DNA of 64,000 nucleotides from an uncultured Clostridia bacterium (lineage in GTDB: Bacteria; Bacillota_I; Bacilli_A; RF39; UBA660). The stretch spans positions 1 through 64,000 of the forward strand of contig CAMNBS010000001.1 of NCBI GenBank assembly GCA_946533175.1. The letters are read 5' to 3'. A program made the position numbers and the translations under genes. Shown piece by piece: positions 63,280 to 64,000 of the stretch (position 1 is the stretch's first letter; each line of letters opens with the position of its first letter). The notes below the pieces were generated by a model that worked only from the letters and a program-made list of their open reading frames with translations, was not told the DNA's origin and did not search any database.

Positions 63280-63308
63280 ATTTTAACAAGAAAAGAATTT
63301 CTTGTCAA
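63280..63308 (-). promoter_or_regulatory. Promoter with operator-like inverted repeat
   Basis: Minus strand -35 TTGACA (63303-63308), 17-base spacer, -10 TAAAAT (63280-63285). Arms ACAAGAAA and TTTCTTGT with a 4-base gap (63286-63305) fill the spacer and reach into the -35 box. Confidence 0.65.
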
Positions 63309-63310
63309 TT

Positions 63311-64000
63311 TTATAATATTTTTGATAAAAACTGACCAGTATAACTTTCTTTAACTTTGACTATTTCTTCTGGAGTTCCAGAAGCAACAACAGTTCCTCC
63401 TCCAGAACCACCATCTGGACCTAAATCAATAATATAATCTGCTACTTTTATAACATCCAAATTATGTTCTATAACAATTACAGTATCGCCATTATCTACA
63501 ATTCTTTCTAAAATTACTAATAATTTTTTAATATCATCTGTATGAAGGCCAGTTGTTGGTTCATCAAGAATAAATAAACTTTTTCCTGTAGGCTTTTTTT
63601 GAAGTTCTTTAGCCAATTTAACACGACCTGCTTCACCACCAGATAAAGAAGGAGCACTTTGACCAAGCTTAACATAACCTAGACCGACATCTTCCATTGT
63701 TTGAAGTTTATGTTTTATTTTAGGTACATTACTAAAAAAATCTAAAGCTTCACTAACCCGCATTTCCAAAACTTCCGCAATATTCTTTCCTTTATACTTA
63801 ACGCTTAATGTTTCACTATTATAACGTGTTCCATGACATACTTCACAAGGAACATAAACATCAGGTAAAAAATGCATTTCTATTTTTTTAACACCATCGC
63901 CCCAACAAGCTTCACAACGACCTCCCTTAACATTAAAAGAAAATCGATTCTTACCATAGCCTAATAATCTAGCCTCTTTGGTATTTGTAAATAAATCCCT
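63311..64000 (-). CDS. uvrA: UvrABC system protein A, C-terminal part
   Basis: The last 230 residues of UvrA; the frame is open to the right edge. The zinc module has CEAC and CEVC pairs (the first followed by W-G-D-G, where K or another residue is more usual). The second ABC signature [15 protein letters not shown], Walker [13 protein letters not shown] and the H-loop [12 protein letters not shown] follow, and it ends [18 protein letters not shown]. UvrA finds bulky DNA lesions with UvrB for nucleotide excision repair. An ATG at 63877 is internal, not the start. Confidence 0.96.
   Translation of the reverse strand, partial: RDLFTNTKEARLLGYGKNRFSFNVKGGRCEACWGDGVKKIEMHFLPDVYVPCEVCHGTRYNSETLSVKYKGKNIAEVLEMRVSEALDFFSNVPKIKHKLQTMEDVGLGYVKLGQSAPSLSGGEAGRVKLAKELQKKPTGKSLFILDEPTTGLHTDDIKKLLVILERIVDNGDTVIVIEHNLDVIKVADYIIDLGPDGGSGGGTVVASGTPEEIVKVKESYTGQFLSKIL

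Noticed and set aside
1..64000. TGA read as Trp (mycoplasma code)
   Set aside because: Trp residues are TGG in conserved places, and genes give full-length products with TGA as stop.
1..64000. Mobile element or prophage
   Set aside because: I saw no transposase, integrase, phage structural gene or long terminal repeats; gene order is mostly conserved housekeeping.

Overview
The window is AT-rich, densely packed bacterial DNA from a low-GC member of the Firmicutes, most likely an uncultured, probably anaerobic gut-type Bacilli lineage (RF39 or Erysipelotrichales-like). This is inferred from gene content and order: the S6-SSB-S18 operon, truA-rplM-rpsI, cysS-mrnC-rlmB-sigma factor, a T-box before asnS, a CIRCE site before clpB, and WXG100-type proteins. 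It reads with the standard bacterial code: Trp is TGG and no in-frame TGA is needed. A DAP-type murE, lgt, ftsEX and a D,D-carboxypeptidase show that the cell has a wall. No tRNA, rRNA, CRISPR array, transposase or phage gene was seen.

Layout. 1-3862: a type VII secretion substrate cassette on the minus strand (two WXG100-size proteins, a small helical protein and a large effector-like protein cut by the left edge). 3887-16873: housekeeping and stress genes, all minus (asnB, M23 hydrolase, miaB with a ricA-like gene, two DUF2935-like paralogues, an SDR, a formate/nitrite channel, small membrane proteins, an AAA/DUF4143 ATPase, T-box-controlled asnS). 17110-23171: plus strand, with an unusual transglutaminase-like plus HExxH pair, then murE-punA. 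23180-26448: a Crp/Fnr regulator divergent from an operon holding a cysteine-free, C-terminally truncated NrdD homologue and dut, followed by a LysM protein. 26461-30393: htrA and an Abi/HEPN gene, then a PLC-like protein and a ZIP transporter. 30502-38628: ribosomal and RNA-processing genes in conserved Firmicutes order, including a badly eroded ECF transporter module. 38679-50033: a ClpC-like ATPase, a YfcC transporter, and a cassette of CbbX-like AAA, TelA, XpaC-like, a membrane-anchored binding protein, a binding-protein/VWA fusion and an LdcB-like peptidase. 50130-64000: rpsR-ssb-rpsF, two membrane or unknown genes, an N-domain-less ClpB under CIRCE, ftsEX, gtrA, gap, a nucleoside kinase, clpP, whiA, lgt and the 3' end of uvrA.

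The most interesting items are (1) the NrdD-like protein without catalytic cysteines or glycyl-radical domain, beside a Crp/Fnr gene whose intergenic palindrome is placed to repress one promoter and activate the other; (2) the ECF ATPase pair that has lost complementary motifs; (3) the VWA/XpaC/TelA/AAA surface cassette with two DnaA boxes upstream of the AAA gene; (4) the transglutaminase/metalloprotease pair; (5) terminator hairpins whose 3' arm is also the ribosome binding site of the next gene. Many start codons were moved to the ATG that follows a visible Shine-Dalgarno sequence, as noted per gene.
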